A stretch of 64,000 nt of DNA, taken from positions 310,001 through 374,000 of the forward strand of contig NZ_SCNG01000003.1 in NCBI RefSeq assembly GCF_005503555.1, in the 5' to 3' direction. Shown one piece after another: positions 61,936 through 64,000 of the stretch. This DNA is from Rudaea sp. 3F27F6 (lineage in GTDB: Bacteria > Pseudomonadota > Gammaproteobacteria > Xanthomonadales > Rhodanobacteraceae). A program made the translations under genes and the position numbers. Positions within the stretch are counted from its first letter, which is position 1; every line of letters starts with the position of its first letter. The notes under the pieces were generated by a model. That model was not told the origin of the DNA and searched no databases. It saw only the letters and a program-made list of their open reading frames with translations.

Positions 61936-64000
61936 GTGAACGCCGACAGCGAACTCTACGCAAGGTTGCGCGAACTCTACGACAGCGTCGTGGACATCGA
62001 GCCCACCGCGCGCGCCGAGGCGCTCGCACGCCAGGGGATTGTTGGCGATCTCGCCGCCGAGGTGCTTGCGTTGTGTGCGGCTGACGACCGCGATCGCACC
62101 GGCGCGCTGACCGGCGTGCGCGACCGCGTGTTCGCCGAAGCGGCGGCGCCGCAACCGGCGATCGGCGAGGTGTTCGGCGTGTGGCGCGTCGCCGAAGAAA
62201 TCGGCCGCGGCGGCATGGGCCGCGTCTATCGCGTGGAACGCAGCGACGGCAGCTACGTGCAGACCGCGGCGCTGAAATTCATCCGCGGCTTCGCCAGCAG
62301 CGCGGCCATCGCGAACTTCGCGCGCGAGAGGCAATTGCTTGCGGACCTGAACCACCCGAATATCGCGCGCCTGCTCGACGGCGGCACGAGCGGACAAGGG
62401 CAGCCGTACCTGGTGATGGAGTTCATCGCCGGGCAGCCGATCGACGACTACTGCCGCGAGCGCCGGCTCGGTCTCGCCGCGACCCTCGATCTGTTCGTCG
62501 CGGCCTGCGCCGCGGTCGGCCACGCGCACCGCCAACTCGTCGTGCATTGCGATCTCAAGCCGTCGAATATTTTGGTCAATGCGCAGGGACAGCCGGTGCT
62601 GCTCGACTTCGGCATCGCCCAGCTGGCCGAGCGCTATGCCGAAGACACCGTCGCCACCGGCATTTCGTCCGGCTACACCCCGGGTTATGCGAGCCCAGAG
62701 CAGCGGCGCGGCGAGCGTGTCGGCGTCGCCAGCGACATCTACAGCCTCGGCATGGTGTTGCGCGCCATGCTCGACGCGGCGAACGTCGAAGCCGAAGCCG
62801 AGCTATCCGCGATTCTCGTGATGGCGACGCGCGAAGACCCGGCAGCGCGTTATTCGTCGGTCGAGGCGCTGTGCGACGACATCGCGCGCCTGCGCGCACA
62901 TCGGCCGGTGCGCGCGCTGCCGGCAAGTACGGCGTACCGGTTCTCGCGCTTCGCGCGGCGCAACTGGATAGGGTTGTCGGTCGCCGCGGGCATCGTGTTG
63001 CTGTGCGCGTTGTTCACCGGCAGAGTGATTGCCGAACGCGATCGCGCGCGGCAGGCCGAAAGCGAAGCGCGCGCCGCGGAAACCGCTGCGCGCGAGACCA
63101 CCAATTTCCTCATCTCCGTGTTCGAGGGAGCCAACCCCGACGCGGGCAGCGGCAATGTCTCGATCGCCACGTTGCTCGACCAGGCGCTGCTGCGCGTCGA
63201 ACGCGATCTCGCCGAGCAGCCGGCGACGCAAGCGCAGATGTCGGCCGCGCTCGCCGAGGTGCTGTTCGTGATCGGTCAGCAAGAGCGCGGGCGTGCGCTG
63301 TATACCAAAGCCATCGCACTGGAGCGCACGCAGAACCGGCCGCTCGTGCTGGCGGAGATGCTGATAGACAATGCCAAGACTTATCTGAAATACATGGCGG
63401 GCGGCACCGCTCCCGACGACGATCTGCGCGAGGCATTGCGTCTGGTCGAAAGCAACACCGGCGCCGACTCGCTGTTGCGGCTCGAACTCATCCGCAACGC
63501 GGCCAGCGTGCTCGGCGATTCCGATCCGACGAAGGCGGCGCCCCTGTTCGAGCAGAGCCTGGTTCTGATGCGAAAGCTCAAACCGGACAGCGCGGATCTG
63601 GTCGACGAACTGTCGAGCTATGGCTGGAACGAGCGTCGCCGCGGCAGCTACGACCATGCGATCGCCTTGATGCAGGAAGCCAACGCCCTGCAACTGCGCC
63701 TGCACGGCGATGCGCACGAAGAATATGCGCTGCAACTGGAAGCCATCGGCAATACGATGAGCCGCGCGCGCCGCTTCGATGAAGCCGGGCCGCTGTTTGC
63801 GCGCGCGCTCGAACTGCACCGCCGCTACGGCCGCATGGACAGCAAGATCGGCGCCTGGTCGTTGGCCCAGTATGCGTCGTTTCTCGTCAACGCCGGGCGC
63901 GCGAAGGACGCGCTGCCGCTCTACGACGAAATCTTTGCGATCGCCAAGCGCAAATTTTCCGAAGACGACGGTTCCATTCCGGTATGGACGCACAATTTTG
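61936..64000 (+). CDS. Ser/Thr protein kinase with C-terminal TPRs, truncated by window edge
   Basis: A Hanks-type kinase whose first 688 codons are visible. It starts at GTG 61936, four bases after the sigma-factor stop. The P-loop is IGRGGMGRVYRV (residues 90-95 for the Gly part), the ATP Lys is in TAALKFI (114), the catalytic loop is VVHCDLKPSNILV (Asp 206), and DFG is at 224-226. HCD in place of HRD makes it a non-RD kinase. One membrane helix lies at about 342-361 (WIGLSVAAGIVLLCALFTGR). TPR-like repeats fill the periplasmic part to the edge. Pairing with the sigma factor suggests phosphorylation-controlled sigma activity. Confidence 0.93.
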   Translation, partial: MNADSELYARLRELYDSVVDIEPTARAEALARQGIVGDLAAEVLALCAADDRDRTGALTGVRDRVFAEAAAPQPAIGEVFGVWRVAEEIGRGGMGRVYRVERSDGSYVQTAALKFIRGFASSAAIANFARERQLLADLNHPNIARLLDGGTSGQGQPYLVMEFIAGQPIDDYCRERRLGLAATLDLFVAACAAVGHAHRQLVVHCDLKPSNILVNAQGQPVLLDFGIAQLAERYAEDTVATGISSGYTPGYASPEQRRGERVGVASDIYSLGMVLRAMLDAANVEAEAELSAILVMATREDPAARYSSVEALCDDIARLRAHRPVRALPASTAYRFSRFARRNWIGLSVAAGIVLLCALFTGRVIAERDRARQAESEARAAETAARETTNFLISVFEGANPDAGSGNVSIATLLDQALLRVERDLAEQPATQAQMSAALAEVLFVIGQQERGRALYTKAIALERTQNRPLVLAEMLIDNAKTYLKYMAGGTAPDDDLREALRLVESNTGADSLLRLELIRNAASVLGDSDPTKAAPLFEQSLVLMRKLKPDSADLVDELSSYGWNERRRGSYDHAIALMQEANALQLRLHGDAHEEYALQLEAIGNTMSRARRFDEAGPLFARALELHRRYGRMDSKIGAWSLAQYASFLVNAGRAKDALPLYDEIFAIAKRKFSEDDGSIPVWTHNF

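Noticed and set aside
62181-63782. A 533-codon plus-strand frame overlapping the Ser/Thr kinase
   Set aside because: It is Arg-rich and domainless. The kinase frame starting at GTG 61936 has all catalytic motifs and stays open to the end of the window.

Overview
The window looks like the chromosome of a high-GC gammaproteobacterium of the order Xanthomonadales, probably close to Rhodanobacteraceae (Dokdonella- or Rhodanobacter-like). The evidence is gene order and family membership: lpxC-dciA-M23 peptidase-secA-mutT/thiE-like-coaE-pilD-pilC-pilB, a pilin accessory protein TfpZ beside pilA, a BlaI/M56-TonB pair, and a sigma factor plus TPR-kinase pair. No rRNA, tRNA, CRISPR array, transposase or integrase was seen. 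The genus is an inference, not a measurement.

Layout. 1-6.8 kb is housekeeping: the end of lpxC, dciA, an M23 envelope peptidase, secA, a Nudix-ThiE-like fusion and coaE. 6.8-10.9 kb (minus strand) is type IV pilus machinery: pilD, pilC and pilB. 11.2-22.5 kb is a lower-GC glycan island placed between pilB and pilA. It has a four-gene plus-strand operon (GT2, UDP-GlcNAc 2-epimerase, GT2, flippase) converging on a six-gene minus-strand operon (DegT aminotransferase, WbqC, two beta-propeller proteins, GNAT, methyltransferase). A GT-C/TPR membrane glycosyltransferase lies directly downstream of pilA. Then come pilA with a clear sigma-54 promoter, an 8-bp tandem repeat and tfpZ.

24.4-42.7 kb mixes central metabolism (gap, pgk) with secreted and envelope proteins: a PCRxxDTR-motif exported protein, a Sel1-like protein, a K+/H+-type antiporter, a phosphoesterase, a CotA-like multicopper oxidase, a HAD phosphatase, the rimB-rimK pair, a small secreted protein, blaI-M56/TonB, and a response regulator-histidine kinase pair. 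42.8-46.6 kb holds modCBA and modE around a PhyH-type dioxygenase.

46.7-59.1 kb is the most unusual stretch. It starts with a roughly 2490-residue surface protein carrying 17 near-identical 87-residue repeats and a C-terminal beta-helix. Then come three tandem tail-collar (microcystin-dependent-protein-like) proteins, a Tat-exported protein, a GNAT, a small DUF6916-like protein, a sulfotransferase and an Asp/Asn beta-hydroxylase. This may be an undescribed system of surface proteins with dedicated modification enzymes. The window ends with metF, a divergent LuxR regulator, an ECF sigma factor and a truncated Ser/Thr kinase that runs off the edge.

How the genes may work together (inference): the GT2, the sugar-nucleotide genes and the GT-C enzyme could build and transfer a sugar to PilA, with TfpZ assisting pilin assembly. 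Starts were chosen by ribosome-binding sites, family N-termini and neighbour overlaps. Alternatives are stated where they matter.
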